Source: Vagococcus martis (GTDB taxonomy: Bacteria; Bacillota; Bacilli; Lactobacillales; Vagococcaceae). Taken from it: a stretch of 64,000 nt of DNA. The stretch lies in contig NZ_MVAB01000001.1 of the NCBI RefSeq assembly GCF_002026305.1, positions 930,001 to 994,000 on the forward strand. The letters are read 5' to 3'. Positions within the stretch are counted from its first letter, which is position 1. Every line of letters begins with the position of its first letter. Below the pieces are notes generated by a model. That model ran no database searches, was not told the origin of the DNA, and was given only the letters and a program-made list of their open reading frames with translations. A program made the translations under genes and the position numbers. This document shows positions 1-8,909 of the stretch, in pieces.

Positions 1-2157
1 CTAAAAGACCTGACTGATGTAACGTATTTCGAACTTAACAACGAAATCAACCGCCCTGTAAATGATCAAATTCCCTTATATAAAGATAAAGAAGCCTTAG
101 ATGCATTCTTTAAAGAAAATGTGGAACCAAATACCAAGCAGTTTTCTTCTATAGAAGATAAGTTATCTTTTTTAACTGAACACGATTATTTAGAAGAAGA
201 CTTTTTAAGCAATTATTCGATTGAATTTATTGAGTCTTTATACACTTACTTAGAATCACAACACTTTACATTTAAGTCATTTATGGCTGCCTATAAATTT
301 TATTCTCAATATGCCTTAAAAACAAATGACGGCACACAATATTTAGAGCGTTATGAAGATCGTGTCGCATTTAACGCATTATACTTTGCTGATGGCAATG
401 AAGAATTAGCCTTAAGCTTAGCAGATGAGATGATTCATCAACGTTACCAACCAGCAACCCCATCCTTTTTAAATGCTGGACGTAAGCGTCGTGGTGAGTT
501 AGTTTCTTGTTTCTTAGTCCAAGTGACTGACGATATGAACAGTATCGGTCGCTCAATCAATAGTGCGTTACAACTATCACGTATTGGTGGTGGTGTTGGT
601 ATCACACTATCAAACTTACGTGAAGCAGGAGCTCCAATCAAAGGATTTGAAGGTGCTGCAAGTGGTGTCGTTCCTGTTATGAAATTATTCGAAGATAGCT
701 TTAGTTATAGTAACCAACTTGGCCAACGTCAAGGAGCTGGTGTGGTTTATTTAAACGTTTTCCATCCAGACATTGAAATGTTTTTATCAACCAAAAAAGA
801 AAATGCTGATGAAAAAATCCGTGTTAAAACATTATCACTTGGTTTGTTAGTACCAGATAAATTTTACGAATTAGCTCGTAACAATGAAGACATGTACTTA
901 TTCAGTCCATATAGTGTAGAAAAAGAATATGGCATACCGTTTTCTTACATCGATATAACTGAAGAATACGATAACTTAGTAGCGAATCCACGTATTAGAA
1001 AACAAAAAATTGATGCGCGTTACTTAGAAAATGAAATTAGTAAATTACAACAAGAATCTGGTTATCCTTATATCATCAACATTGACACTGCCAACCGTGC
1101 AAATCCTATTGATGGTAAAATCATTATGAGTAACTTATGTTCTGAAATCTTACAAGTCCAAAAACCATCTGTCATTAACGATCGCCAAGAATATGACGTC
1201 CTTGGAACAGATATTTCTTGTAACTTAGGCTCAACTAATATTGTTAACTTAATGGATAGCCCTGACTTTGGAAAATCTGTTAAAACAATGACACGAGCTT
1301 TAACTTATATCACAGATGCTTCTGATATCGAAGTGGTTCCATCAATCCAAAACGGTAACCGACTAAATCATACAATTGGTTTAGGGGCCATGGGATTACA
1401 TACTTACTTTGCTAAAAATCAAATGGAGTATGGTTCAGAAGAATCATTAGAATTTACAGATGTGTATTTCATGTTATTAAACTATTGGACTTTAGTTGAA
1501 AGTAACAATATTGCAAAAGAACGCAATGAATCATTCGATAACTTTGAAAACTCAACATACGCAACTGGCGAGTACTTTGACATGTATATTAATGAAGAAA
1601 TTAAACCATCTTCTGATAAAGTCAAAGAATTGTTCGATGGTATTTTTATTCCAACAGCAAAAGACTGGGAAGAATTAGAACAATCGATTAAAGAATTTGG
1701 TTTATACCATCAAAACCGTTTAGCTGTAGCACCAAATGGCTCAATTTCTTATATTAATGATACAAGTGCCAGCATCCACCCAATCACTCGCTTGATTGAA
1801 GAACGTCAAGAAAAGAAAATTGGGAAAATCTATTACCCAGCACCTTTCTTATCAAATGACACCATGCCTTATTACACGTCTGCTTATGATATGGACATGC
1901 GTAAAGTCATTGACGTTTATGCGACAGCTCAAAAACATATCGACCAAGGAATGAGCTTGACTCTATTTATGCGCTCAGATATACCTGAAGGCTTGTATGA
2001 ATGGAAAACTAATACAACAAAACAAACAACGCGTGACTTAAACATTTTACGTCACTATGCTTTCCATAAAGGTGTTAAATCAATTTACTACGTTCGTACG
2101 TATACTGATGACGAGGAAGAAATTGGAAGTAATCAATGTGAAAGCTGTGTTATTTAA
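1..2157 (+). CDS. nrdE: Class Ib ribonucleoside-diphosphate reductase alpha subunit (5' end outside window)
   Basis: This subunit reduces ribonucleoside diphosphates to deoxyribonucleotides in the cytoplasm, using a radical generated by NrdF. The frame is open from base 1, and the residues before the first internal start (LKDLTDVTYFELNNEIN...) match the NrdE N-terminus, so the true start lies only a few codons upstream of the window. The segment SCFLVQVTDD near residue 160, the GGGVG loop and NLCSEI and NLGSTN are typical of the catalytic barrel. The protein ends in CESCVI, the C-terminal cysteine pair that is re-reduced by NrdH or thioredoxin. nrdF follows after 13 bases. nrdI and nrdH are not in view and may lie upstream. 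Family assignment is very secure. Confidence 0.97.
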   Translation, partial: LKDLTDVTYFELNNEINRPVNDQIPLYKDKEALDAFFKENVEPNTKQFSSIEDKLSFLTEHDYLEEDFLSNYSIEFIESLYTYLESQHFTFKSFMAAYKFYSQYALKTNDGTQYLERYEDRVAFNALYFADGNEELALSLADEMIHQRYQPATPSFLNAGRKRRGELVSCFLVQVTDDMNSIGRSINSALQLSRIGGGVGITLSNLREAGAPIKGFEGAASGVVPVMKLFEDSFSYSNQLGQRQGAGVVYLNVFHPDIEMFLSTKKENADEKIRVKTLSLGLLVPDKFYELARNNEDMYLFSPYSVEKEYGIPFSYIDITEEYDNLVANPRIRKQKIDARYLENEISKLQQESGYPYIINIDTANRANPIDGKIIMSNLCSEILQVQKPSVINDRQEYDVLGTDISCNLGSTNIVNLMDSPDFGKSVKTMTRALTYITDASDIEVVPSIQNGNRLNHTIGLGAMGLHTYFAKNQMEYGSEESLEFTDVYFMLLNYWTLVESNNIAKERNESFDNFENSTYATGEYFDMYINEEIKPSSDKVKELFDGIFIPTAKDWEELEQSIKEFGLYHQNRLAVAPNGSISYINDTSASIHPITRLIEERQEKKIGKIYYPAPFLSNDTMPYYTSAYDMDMRKVIDVYATAQKHIDQGMSLTLFMRSDIPEGLYEWKTNTTKQTTRDLNILRHYAFHKGVKSIYYVRTYTDDEEEIGSNQCESCVI

Positions 2158-2170
2158 GGAGGAGCAATAA

Positions 2171-3142
2171 ATGACTGCGTTAGACAATAGTTATTACCAA
2201 GCAATTAACTGGAACGCTGTTGAAGACATTATTGATAAGTCAACTTGGGAAAAATTGACTGAACAATTTTGGTTAGATACACGTATTCCATTATCAAATG
2301 ATTTAGATGATTGGCGTAATTTTAATGACGCTCAAAAAGAAAATATTGGCTTAGTTTTCGGTGGTTTAACACTACTTGATACGATTCAGTCAGAAAGTGC
2401 CATTGAAGCCTTAAGACAAGATATCAGTACGCCTCATGAGGAAGCAGTCTTGAATAACATTCAGTTCATGGAATCGGTTCACGCAAAAAGCTACTCATCC
2501 ATCTTCAGTACACTAAATACTAAAGCTGAGATTGAAGAAATTTTTGAGTGGACAAATACCAATGCTCAACTACAAAAAAAGGCTGAGATTATTAATGAAA
2601 TTTATTTAAATGGCTCTCCTTTACAAAAAAAAGTAGCAAACGTTTATGCTGAAACATTCCTATTCTACTCTGGTTTTTATGCACCTTTGTATTATCTAGG
2701 AAACAACAAATTAGCAAACGTCGCTGAAATCATTAAATTGATCATCCGTGACGAGTCAGTTCATGGGACTTACATTGGGTATAAATTCCAATTAGGTTTT
2801 AATGAACTAAGTCAAGAGGAACAAGAAAAAATGAAAGAATGGATGTATGACCTACTCTTCACTCTTTATGAAAATGAAGAAGTGTACACTGAATTGTTGT
2901 ATGACAAATTAGGTTGGACAGAAGAAGTAAAAACATTCTTGCGTTACAACGCAAACAAAGCGTTGATGAATTTAGGTATGGACCCACTATTCCCAGATAC
3001 AGCAAGTGACGTGAATCCAATCGTCATGAATGGTCTATCAACTGGAACAAGCAACCATGACTTCTTCTCACAAGTTGGTAATGGTTACTTACTTGGTACC
3101 GTTGAAGCAATGGATGACAATGATTATTTAATTGGTATGTAA
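2171..3142 (+). CDS. nrdF: Class Ib ribonucleoside-diphosphate reductase beta subunit
   Basis: The 323-residue radical-generating partner of NrdE. It houses a dimetal site (Mn or Fe) and a tyrosyl radical. Likely metal ligands can be read by family alignment: Asp70, Glu101 and His104 in an ExxH pair, Glu161, then Glu195 and His198 in RDESVHG. The radical tyrosine is probably Tyr108. A strong AAGGAGGAG ribosome binding site ends 8 bases before the ATG, and the gene is translationally close to nrdE. A hairpin terminator follows directly. Length and motifs are normal for NrdF. Confidence 0.97.
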   Translation: MTALDNSYYQAINWNAVEDIIDKSTWEKLTEQFWLDTRIPLSNDLDDWRNFNDAQKENIGLVFGGLTLLDTIQSESAIEALRQDISTPHEEAVLNNIQFMESVHAKSYSSIFSTLNTKAEIEEIFEWTNTNAQLQKKAEIINEIYLNGSPLQKKVANVYAETFLFYSGFYAPLYYLGNNKLANVAEIIKLIIRDESVHGTYIGYKFQLGFNELSQEEQEKMKEWMYDLLFTLYENEEVYTELLYDKLGWTEEVKTFLRYNANKALMNLGMDPLFPDTASDVNPIVMNGLSTGTSNHDFFSQVGNGYLLGTVEAMDDNDYLIGM

Positions 3143-3148
3143 AAACAA

Positions 3149-3189
3149 AAAACTCCCTAACAGGTGATTAGCCTGTTGGGGAGTTTTAT
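3149..3189 (+). terminator. Rho-independent terminator of nrdEF
   Basis: Inverted repeat of about 16 bases (AAAACTCCCTAACAGG against CCTGTTGGGGAGTTTT) with a short loop, ending in a T-rich stretch, 7 bases after the nrdF stop. Confidence 0.9.
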
Positions 3190-3199
3190 TAATTTAAAC

Positions 3200-3259
3200 A
3201 TACGACAAATCTAAAAATTTGTGACAAAACGCTGACGCAAATTTTTAGATTTGTCGTAT
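3200..3259. repeat. Perfect 22-bp inverted repeat of unknown role
   Basis: The arms at 3200-3221 and 3238-3259 are exact reverse complements, beginning ATACGACAAATC, around a 16-base loop. The element lies between the nrdF terminator and the terminator of the convergent binding-protein gene. It lacks a T-tract, so it is not an ordinary terminator. No second copy was noticed in this window. It could be a dispersed repeat, a small non-autonomous element or a transcript-end stabiliser. Confidence 0.8.
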
Positions 3260-3274
3260 ATTAATTAAGATAAA

Positions 3275-3312
3275 AAAGAAATGATTCATACTTATATCTG
3301 AACCACTTCTTT
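3275..3312 (-). terminator. Terminator of the phosphonate-type binding-protein gene
   Basis: On the minus strand AAAGAAGTGGTTCA pairs with TGAATCATTTCTTT with two mismatched positions and is followed by a T-run, directly after the stop at 3320. Confidence 0.7.
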
Positions 3313-3319
3313 ATTTAGA

Positions 3320-4369
3320 TTATTGTACTAATTCTTGCGCTTTTCTTTCATTGTCGTAGTCAGCTGAAGTTGCTTTAGTGTATCCTTCGTGACTATAAAT
3401 CGCAATCACTTCTTTACCTTTGTCAGTATCTGCGATGTTGATAAATGCTTCTTGTAATGCTTCTTTCAAGTCGTCTGTCATATTTTTAGAGTTTGTACTC
3501 ACAGAGATAGTATCATTATAAATCGCTGGGGTCACACCAATCACATTTGTTTCTTTCCAAATATCATCCTTACGACCATACTCTGCTGTCCAGTTTTCTG
3601 CAAAATCTCGACGAGCATCAGCATAAGTTAACACAACGTCTACTTGACCAGCTGCTAACCGAGCAAAAGCACTACCATATGAATCAGATTGAACAATATT
3701 TTTTAGATCAGATAATTTTTTATCATAATTTTCAGATAACCATAAACTTGGGTAAATATATCCTGCTGGAGAAGATGAACTCATTACACTCCAAGATAAC
3801 TCATTTAATTCATCCCAACTAACCTCTTCTCCTTTGTTTACCTTATCTGCTACCGCTTTTCCTTTAGAAGAAGGTCCAGCAATCATCAAGGCACGGTAAG
3901 AGTTAGCTTGTTTATCTGTTGGTTCTGTTGGTTTTTCATCATTCCAAGTTTTTGCATCATCTGCATCTATTGACAATCCTGCACGTGTCGCAGTCAAAAT
4001 TGGTTCTGCTCCTTCATCATATAGCACGTACGTTCCACCTGGGATAAAGCCAATATCTAATGTACCAGAGTCAAGAGATTCCCCCACTGCTTCAAAACTT
4101 GTCCCAACAGTGATATCAACATCTCCCACTTCATATCCTTGATTTTTTAATTCTTCTTTTAATAAATTTTTTAATGGTTCTGTCGCTGTAACAATTTCTT
4201 CTGGTTCTTTTGAAGGTACAAAGCCTATCGATAATTTATCAATTTTTTTAGTAGATTCTTCTCCACTTGATTTTGATGTATCACTTGATGTATCTCCATT
4301 ATTTGAACATCCAGCCAACCCCACTGTTAAAGCAACTACACTGAAAAACTTAATCGTTTTCTTCATCAA
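3320..4369 (-). CDS. PhnD-family phosphate/phosphonate-type ABC substrate-binding lipoprotein
   Basis: A 349-residue secreted lipoprotein. A short lysine-rich hydrophobic signal ends in the lipobox VGLAGC (Cys21), followed by a Ser/Asp/Lys-rich linker. The mature part has the PhnD-type pattern LSIGFVPSKEPEEI near residue 46, a GTSFEAVGESLDSGTLDIGFI segment and a VDVVLTYADARRDF segment, as in periplasmic-binding-protein-like domains for phosphonate, phosphite or phosphate esters. An AGGAGG site lies 11 bases before the ATG. No ATPase or permease gene (phnC, phnE) is adjacent, so it is either an orphan receptor for a transporter elsewhere or a relic. The ligand cannot be told from sequence alone. 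Confidence 0.85.
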   Translation of the reverse strand: MMKKTIKFFSVVALTVGLAGCSNNGDTSSDTSKSSGEESTKKIDKLSIGFVPSKEPEEIVTATEPLKNLLKEELKNQGYEVGDVDITVGTSFEAVGESLDSGTLDIGFIPGGTYVLYDEGAEPILTATRAGLSIDADDAKTWNDEKPTEPTDKQANSYRALMIAGPSSKGKAVADKVNKGEEVSWDELNELSWSVMSSSSPAGYIYPSLWLSENYDKKLSDLKNIVQSDSYGSAFARLAAGQVDVVLTYADARRDFAENWTAEYGRKDDIWKETNVIGVTPAIYNDTISVSTNSKNMTDDLKEALQEAFINIADTDKGKEVIAIYSHEGYTKATSADYDNERKAQELVQ

Positions 4370-4404
4370 AATAAACTTCCTCCTAAAAATTTTATATTAT
4401 TAAA

Positions 4405-4433
4405 TATGTAACTAAATTGTAACATTAATTCAA
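4405..4433 (-). promoter_or_regulatory. Candidate promoter of the binding-protein gene
   Basis: On the minus strand a TTGAAT -35 box (4428-4433) is separated by 17 bases from a TACATA -10 box (4405-4410), about 36 bases before the ATG. Inference from consensus only. Confidence 0.5.
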
Positions 4434-4496
4434 TCGAAAACAAGAACACATATAGATAATATGTCGTATAAATCGCTTTTTACTTACTTTTTACAT

Positions 4497-5570
4497 TCAT
4501 TTTACTTTATTTTTATTATTTTCTTTTTTGTTTTTGACAAATCGATAAATAATATAAAAAATTATAATTAATAACAGAAGAATGGTTAATGCAATAAATA
4601 GATAAAGTAATTGTGTAGGTTGATCATTGTTTGAGTCATTTGTTGACAATTTACTTAGTTTTTTAGCTTCTTCTTTATTAATTTCAAATTCTTCAGTGAA
4701 TGTCCATTCTAATGTTTGATTTTTTTCAGCATTTAGATGGTTCGTTTCTCCTTTTATATTGGCTGTATAGCGATACTTTCCAGGTTCTATTTGTTGATTC
4801 TCGATAAACGTTGGATATTCTAGTACAGAATTAGGGGCAAATTGCATTCGCTCCTTTTTCTTTTTATAAATTTCTTTTCCATCGCTTTGACGTTTAATTG
4901 ATACAGCTATTTGCATTTTATTGAGATATGCAGGCTCAACGTTTCTAATCACAGCTGTTACACTTGCTTTTTGATTAATTACTTTTGTTTCTATTTTTTC
5001 AAGAGATAACTCTGGTAACACATGAATGTTATCTTCTTGTTGCATCATTAATGCAATAACATAAGAAAATTTTGTTTTTACTTTTGTGTGTGAATCAACT
5101 GACTCTTCTCCTACTTCATTAACTTGCTCAAATGTTATCCCACCTGCAACTATCCCATCAACAGCTTCATTAGGCATGCTAACCTCTATAGGTATTCGCT
5201 TGGTGCTTTTAGGCTCCATCTCAATATCAGAATCGACTTTGACTTGTTTGGCCAAATCAACTGCTAAAGAACTATCTTTTCGATTATTAGCTTTACTATA
5301 ATCCACCACACCATTAATATTAGTGGTAGCACTCTCTACTGACGTCCTGAGTGTCTTTTTTTCATCAGTATTGTTTTTTATATCGACATAGATTACTTGT
5401 GTATCACCTTGGCCGAGTTTTAAATGAAAATAACCATTTCCTTTGTCTATTTGGTTTTGAGGTAGTATTGGTTGAATAGAAAATGTATTATCATTCGCAT
5501 AAACATTTACTCCTACCATAAAAAAATTACCTATTAATACTATCAATCCTATCATTCGTTTAAAATTCAT
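4497..5570 (-). CDS. DUF916/DUF3324 WxL-interacting cell-surface protein
   Basis: A 357-residue membrane-anchored surface protein of the type that binds WxL proteins and peptidoglycan. Start chosen at MNFKRMIGL because GGAGGTAGGA precedes it; the open frame runs 17 codons further upstream without a good site. A signal peptide ends near residue 26 (VNVYAND). Next come a DUF916-type beta domain (about residues 30-150, FHLKLGQGDTQVIYVDIKN) and a DUF3324-type domain (about 160-300). A C-terminal membrane helix (LLYLFIALTILLLLIIIFYI) is followed by a Lys/Asn-rich tail. The gene follows the WxL protein gene in the same direction. This is a minimal version of loci that usually carry several WxL genes. 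Confidence 0.88.
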   Translation of the reverse strand: MNFKRMIGLIVLIGNFFMVGVNVYANDNTFSIQPILPQNQIDKGNGYFHLKLGQGDTQVIYVDIKNNTDEKKTLRTSVESATTNINGVVDYSKANNRKDSSLAVDLAKQVKVDSDIEMEPKSTKRIPIEVSMPNEAVDGIVAGGITFEQVNEVGEESVDSHTKVKTKFSYVIALMMQQEDNIHVLPELSLEKIETKVINQKASVTAVIRNVEPAYLNKMQIAVSIKRQSDGKEIYKKKKERMQFAPNSVLEYPTFIENQQIEPGKYRYTANIKGETNHLNAEKNQTLEWTFTEEFEINKEEAKKLSKLSTNDSNNDQPTQLLYLFIALTILLLLIIIFYIIYRFVKNKKENNKNKVK

Positions 5571-5589
5571 TCCTACCTCCATAATAACC

Positions 5590-5645
5590 AATACACCCGT
5601 ACTCGATTGACAAAAACTCAACCCAATACGGATGTTTGTATTATT
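5590..5645 (-). other. Hairpin between the two WxL-locus genes
   Basis: An imperfect stem on the minus strand (AATACAAACATCCGTA against TACGGGTGTATT) lies between the stop of the WxL gene and the ribosome binding site of the DUF916 gene. It has no T-tract directly after it, so it may be a processing or attenuation element rather than a full terminator. Confidence 0.4.
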
Positions 5646-5659
5646 TTTAAATATTATTT

Positions 5660-7984
5660 TTATGGTGCTGGCACCATTGATAGCTTATAAGTCAATACTG
5701 TATCATAAGTTGTCTCTTTAGGATTAGCAGAACTTGGTACTGATAGAATCACGGATGATTTTTCTGGGTCATTACTAGTTAATTGACCAATATTACTATC
5801 CTTACTATGTCCATATGCTAAAGTCCATGTTCCTGTTCCTTGGTTTTTATCAGCACTCATTAATACTGAGCTGTATCCAGGAATAAGTTCCAATCCTCCA
5901 ACAACTTGACTATTATCTGCTACTAAGTCTGAGACAAAATGTGTCGGTTTTAATGATTCATCAAACCCTGCTTGTAGCATATTTGGTGAATTTAATTGGC
6001 CATTACCTAAAAATAATTTTGCGCCTGTTAATTCTCCTGCTGTGGATGAACTAAATTGTTTATTTTGTAAAACACTTAATACCCAACCAGCGCCACTTCC
6101 TCGTTTGTCAGTTACTTGAACGTAGTTGCTACCAAATTTGTCTGAATTATTATACTTTTGAGCAAAAGCACCATAATTTTTTAATTGATTTTCCACTACT
6201 TGCTTACCAAAAGACAAACTTGATGCATAATCAATAGATAGTAAGCCACCTGTTCCTGAACCAGGTTTTGATCCATCAGGATTAACCGGATCTAACTCAT
6301 TGCCAGGATTTTCCGGGTCAAGAGGATTCACTGGTTTATCTGATGTAATAAATGAAATTTGGCCTGTCACATCATATGTAGCATCTTCTTCATTTGGTGC
6401 CGGAGTCACAACATCTGCCTCTTCTTTTACAGTAATGGATTGCGTTAACATGTTGGTTTTATTTTGTCTAATCCTAAAGTTGTAATCACCACTATATTGA
6501 ACTTTAAATCTTACATCCATTTTGGCTTTTCCAGAGCTATCTGCTGTCACGGAAAATGTGTTAGAATAACCTAGCGTTTCTTGCCAAGCATCATCACCCA
6601 CTTTAGTTGCCGCTACCTGATTCCCTTGAGCAAAACCATTTTGTGCCACTGGAGTATATACTCCAAATTGGTATCCTTCTGATACAGCATTTGGTTTTAA
6701 CCCAGAAAATTCTATTGTCACTTTGTTTTCTTCTTTAATATTTGGTGTATTTTGATGTACAACAGAAATACTAGGTTGTTCTACAGGATCTTCAGATGAA
6801 CCAAAACTTCCTGCAACAAATGTTGAGGGGGCATACCATTTATAACCCGCTTGAGGCATTGCCCAAGGTTCAGCTTGCGGTTCTGTTGTGTTTTCTGGTA
6901 CTTCAAAATCTAAAACAGGTGTTTTAGTTGATAAAGCCACACTTGTTTGAGAAAAATCAGTGTAATTTTCTGTATCATCTAACCAGTCTACTAATTGTAG
7001 TAACAACTGAGCATCATCACCTTCTTTAAAGCCGTCATATGTACGCTTCGTTGCACCATTCTCTTCTCGTGTATATTTTGGAGTAATATCCTCTACCAGT
7101 GATGAGTCACCAACGAATGCCGCTTTTCCTTGATCTTTTTTACTAATAGCGACATATGGTCCTTCCTCTATTCCTCCACCATTGTATACACCTTCATCTA
7201 CTGCGTTTCGCCATTTATTTTTTTCTTTTGTTAAGCCATTTGGTGTATAAACAATTCCTTTTGCTTTTGTTGGATCTGTAATAGCTAAAGTCGCTCCGGC
7301 GTGCAAACCAACTTTAGAAACACCTTCAGTAATGCCAAATGCATCCTCTACAATCCATTCTTGGCTATCTTCAATATTATCAATAGAATTAAATCTGAAT
7401 CTAATTCCGAAGGTTTCACTTAACCAATCACTACTTGTTACACCTTGCATCGCGTCAGAATTTTTTTCTTCAGTCGACATATCTTTTGTGATGTCTTCAT
7501 AAGCACCGCGTCTATAGCCATTAAAAGCTTCTACTGAATCGATTCGATTTTTGTTTCTATCAGCATTATAATGATCTCCTATATAAAATACTGCCCCACC
7601 TTGAGAAACATAATCTTCGATAGCTTGCTGTTCACTTGCTTTATAAGGTATATTTGCTTCTGGAATGATAAATACATCATAATCCTTTAAATCTGCTAAA
7701 GTAATTGGCGTCAATTGACGTAACTCTTTAACATAATATCCTTTTTCTCCCAAAGCATCGGCAAAATCAGAAAATGCGCCATCAATTACCCAGTCTGCTG
7801 CTCCTGCTGTCTGTCCATGGGTATTATCAAATAATACTTTTTTCCCATTATTAACGGTTTGTGACGGTTGAACTTCCGGTGCAGGATCTAATGCTGTTTC
7901 TGCTAGTATAGTTGGTGACACTAACAACATACCCGTAATTGTCCCTAAAATACCTAGTGATGAAATAAACTTTTTCATTTTCAT
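5660..7984 (-). CDS. Large WxL-domain surface protein with GATase-like N-terminal domain
   Basis: A 774-residue secreted protein. The signal peptide is about residues 1-29. A Rossmann-type region follows (about 45-340; DNTHGQTAG, DYDVFIIPEANIPY, GGAVFYIGDHYNAD) that resembles class I glutamine-amidotransferase-like folds, then a beta-rich region (about 400-520). A Pro/Asn/Gly linker follows (LDPENPGNELDPVNPDGS). The C-terminal WxL domain has both Trp-x-Leu signatures (WVL at 634-636, WTL at 720-722) and the usual YDTVLTYKL end. WxL domains attach non-covalently to peptidoglycan. GGAG precedes the ATG by 7 bases. The N-terminal domain's activity is unknown; no catalytic cysteine dyad was evident, so a carbohydrate- or protein-binding role is equally possible. 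Its partner is the downstream DUF916 protein. Confidence 0.85.
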   Translation of the reverse strand: MKMKKFISSLGILGTITGMLLVSPTILAETALDPAPEVQPSQTVNNGKKVLFDNTHGQTAGAADWVIDGAFSDFADALGEKGYYVKELRQLTPITLADLKDYDVFIIPEANIPYKASEQQAIEDYVSQGGAVFYIGDHYNADRNKNRIDSVEAFNGYRRGAYEDITKDMSTEEKNSDAMQGVTSSDWLSETFGIRFRFNSIDNIEDSQEWIVEDAFGITEGVSKVGLHAGATLAITDPTKAKGIVYTPNGLTKEKNKWRNAVDEGVYNGGGIEEGPYVAISKKDQGKAAFVGDSSLVEDITPKYTREENGATKRTYDGFKEGDDAQLLLQLVDWLDDTENYTDFSQTSVALSTKTPVLDFEVPENTTEPQAEPWAMPQAGYKWYAPSTFVAGSFGSSEDPVEQPSISVVHQNTPNIKEENKVTIEFSGLKPNAVSEGYQFGVYTPVAQNGFAQGNQVAATKVGDDAWQETLGYSNTFSVTADSSGKAKMDVRFKVQYSGDYNFRIRQNKTNMLTQSITVKEEADVVTPAPNEEDATYDVTGQISFITSDKPVNPLDPENPGNELDPVNPDGSKPGSGTGGLLSIDYASSLSFGKQVVENQLKNYGAFAQKYNNSDKFGSNYVQVTDKRGSGAGWVLSVLQNKQFSSSTAGELTGAKLFLGNGQLNSPNMLQAGFDESLKPTHFVSDLVADNSQVVGGLELIPGYSSVLMSADKNQGTGTWTLAYGHSKDSNIGQLTSNDPEKSSVILSVPSSANPKETTYDTVLTYKLSMVPAP

Positions 7985-8115
7985 GTATAATCTCCTTTTT
8001 ATTTGATACTTTTATTATAAACATTGACCATTTAGTTAATGTAAAAGAGCAGTAAATAGTAAGTTGTTTTTTATTTTATTAGTTTGATTCTGTAAAAAGT
8101 TAGTAAACAAAAATG

Positions 8116-8153
8116 GAACTAACCCCAAAAGATGAGACAAATATAAAAACACC
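8116..8153 (+). repeat. Left terminal inverted repeat of the IS remnant
   Basis: The string AACCCCAAAAGATGAGACAA and the following ATATAAAAACACC mirror the right end read on the minus strand, with small insertions. Confidence 0.75.
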
Positions 8154-8198
8154 CCTGTTGAATTCATGTAAAATGAATTTAACGGAGGTGTATTTTTT

Positions 8199-8871
8199 AT
8201 GGTTAAAAGGATTGCTTATCCAGTAGAAGTAAAAGAAGAAGCTATAAAAATGAAACTTAAAGGTAAAACAACATCAGAAATTATGAATAAACTCAATATT
8301 CGGAATAAAACTCAGGTGAAAATAAAGAAAGAAAAACGTCCTGGTTCTATTTATTTTAAAACTACTAATGTAATTGATAGAGACTTTAGTTCAAGTAAGC
8401 CACTAGAAAAAGTAACAACAGACATCACTTATCTTGATTATGTTCCTAAAAGACTCTATCTTTCTAGCATTATGGATTTGTTTAATGGAGAAATACTTTC
8501 TTATACAATAAGTGAAAAATAGGATATATCTTGTGTTTTAGACACACTAAATAAATTACCTAAACTTCCAGATAAATGTTTCGGATCAAGGTTCTGTATA
8601 TACTTCATATGCTTATGATCACGCAACAAAAGAAAAGAGCATTACCAGAAGTATGTCCCGAAAAGGGACTCCTGCAGATAATGCTCCAATAGAATCGGTT
8701 TATTCCATCCTAAAGTCTGAAACGTTCTCATTACACCCAGAGCTTGGAAGATCTACAATTAGTGTCATTGAAACTGTACAAAATTTCATCAACTATTATA
8801 ATAAAGAAAGAATTCAACAAAAATACGACTACTTATCTCCAGTTGACTATCGGAAAAAAGTAATCCCATAG
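8199..8871 (+). pseudogene. IS3-type transposase remnant (orfA start fused to part of orfB)
   Basis: The ATG at 8199 has a GGAGGTG site and begins an orfA-like helix-turn-helix (about 45 residues, YPVEVKEEAIKMKLKGKTT). This joins abruptly to the integrase core of orfB (TTDITYLDY, with the first catalytic Asp), so the end of orfA and start of orfB are deleted. An in-frame TAG at 8520-8522 is followed by DISCVLDTLNKLP in the same frame. The sequence then shifts frame into SDQGSVYTS, and the last segment (MSRKGTPADNAPIESVYS, then YNKERIQ) is the normal orfB end. At least one deletion, one stop and one frameshift make it non-functional. Confidence 0.88.
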
Positions 8872-8903
8872 GTGTTTTTATTACTGTCTCATTTTAGGGG
8901 TTC
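8871..8903 (-). repeat. Right terminal inverted repeat of the IS remnant
   Basis: Read on the minus strand it is GAACCCCTAAAATGAGACAG followed by TAATAAAAACACC, matching the left end. Confidence 0.75.
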
Positions 8904-8909
8904 AATCCC

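Larger units (their letters stand above)
8114..8904 (+). mobile_element. Decayed, internally deleted IS3-family element
   Basis: About 790 bp bounded by imperfect terminal inverted repeats that share the cores ACCCC, ATGAGACA and ATAAAAACACC. It encloses fragments of an IS3-type transposase. Complete members are about 1.4-1.5 kb, so roughly half is missing. No target duplication was evident at either end. It lies between the WxL locus and an MFS efflux gene. Confidence 0.85.

Noticed and set aside
3547-3822. 91-codon open frame antisense to the PhnD-type gene
   Set aside because: The minus-strand gene has a signal peptide, lipobox and family motifs; the plus frame has no ribosome binding site or family.
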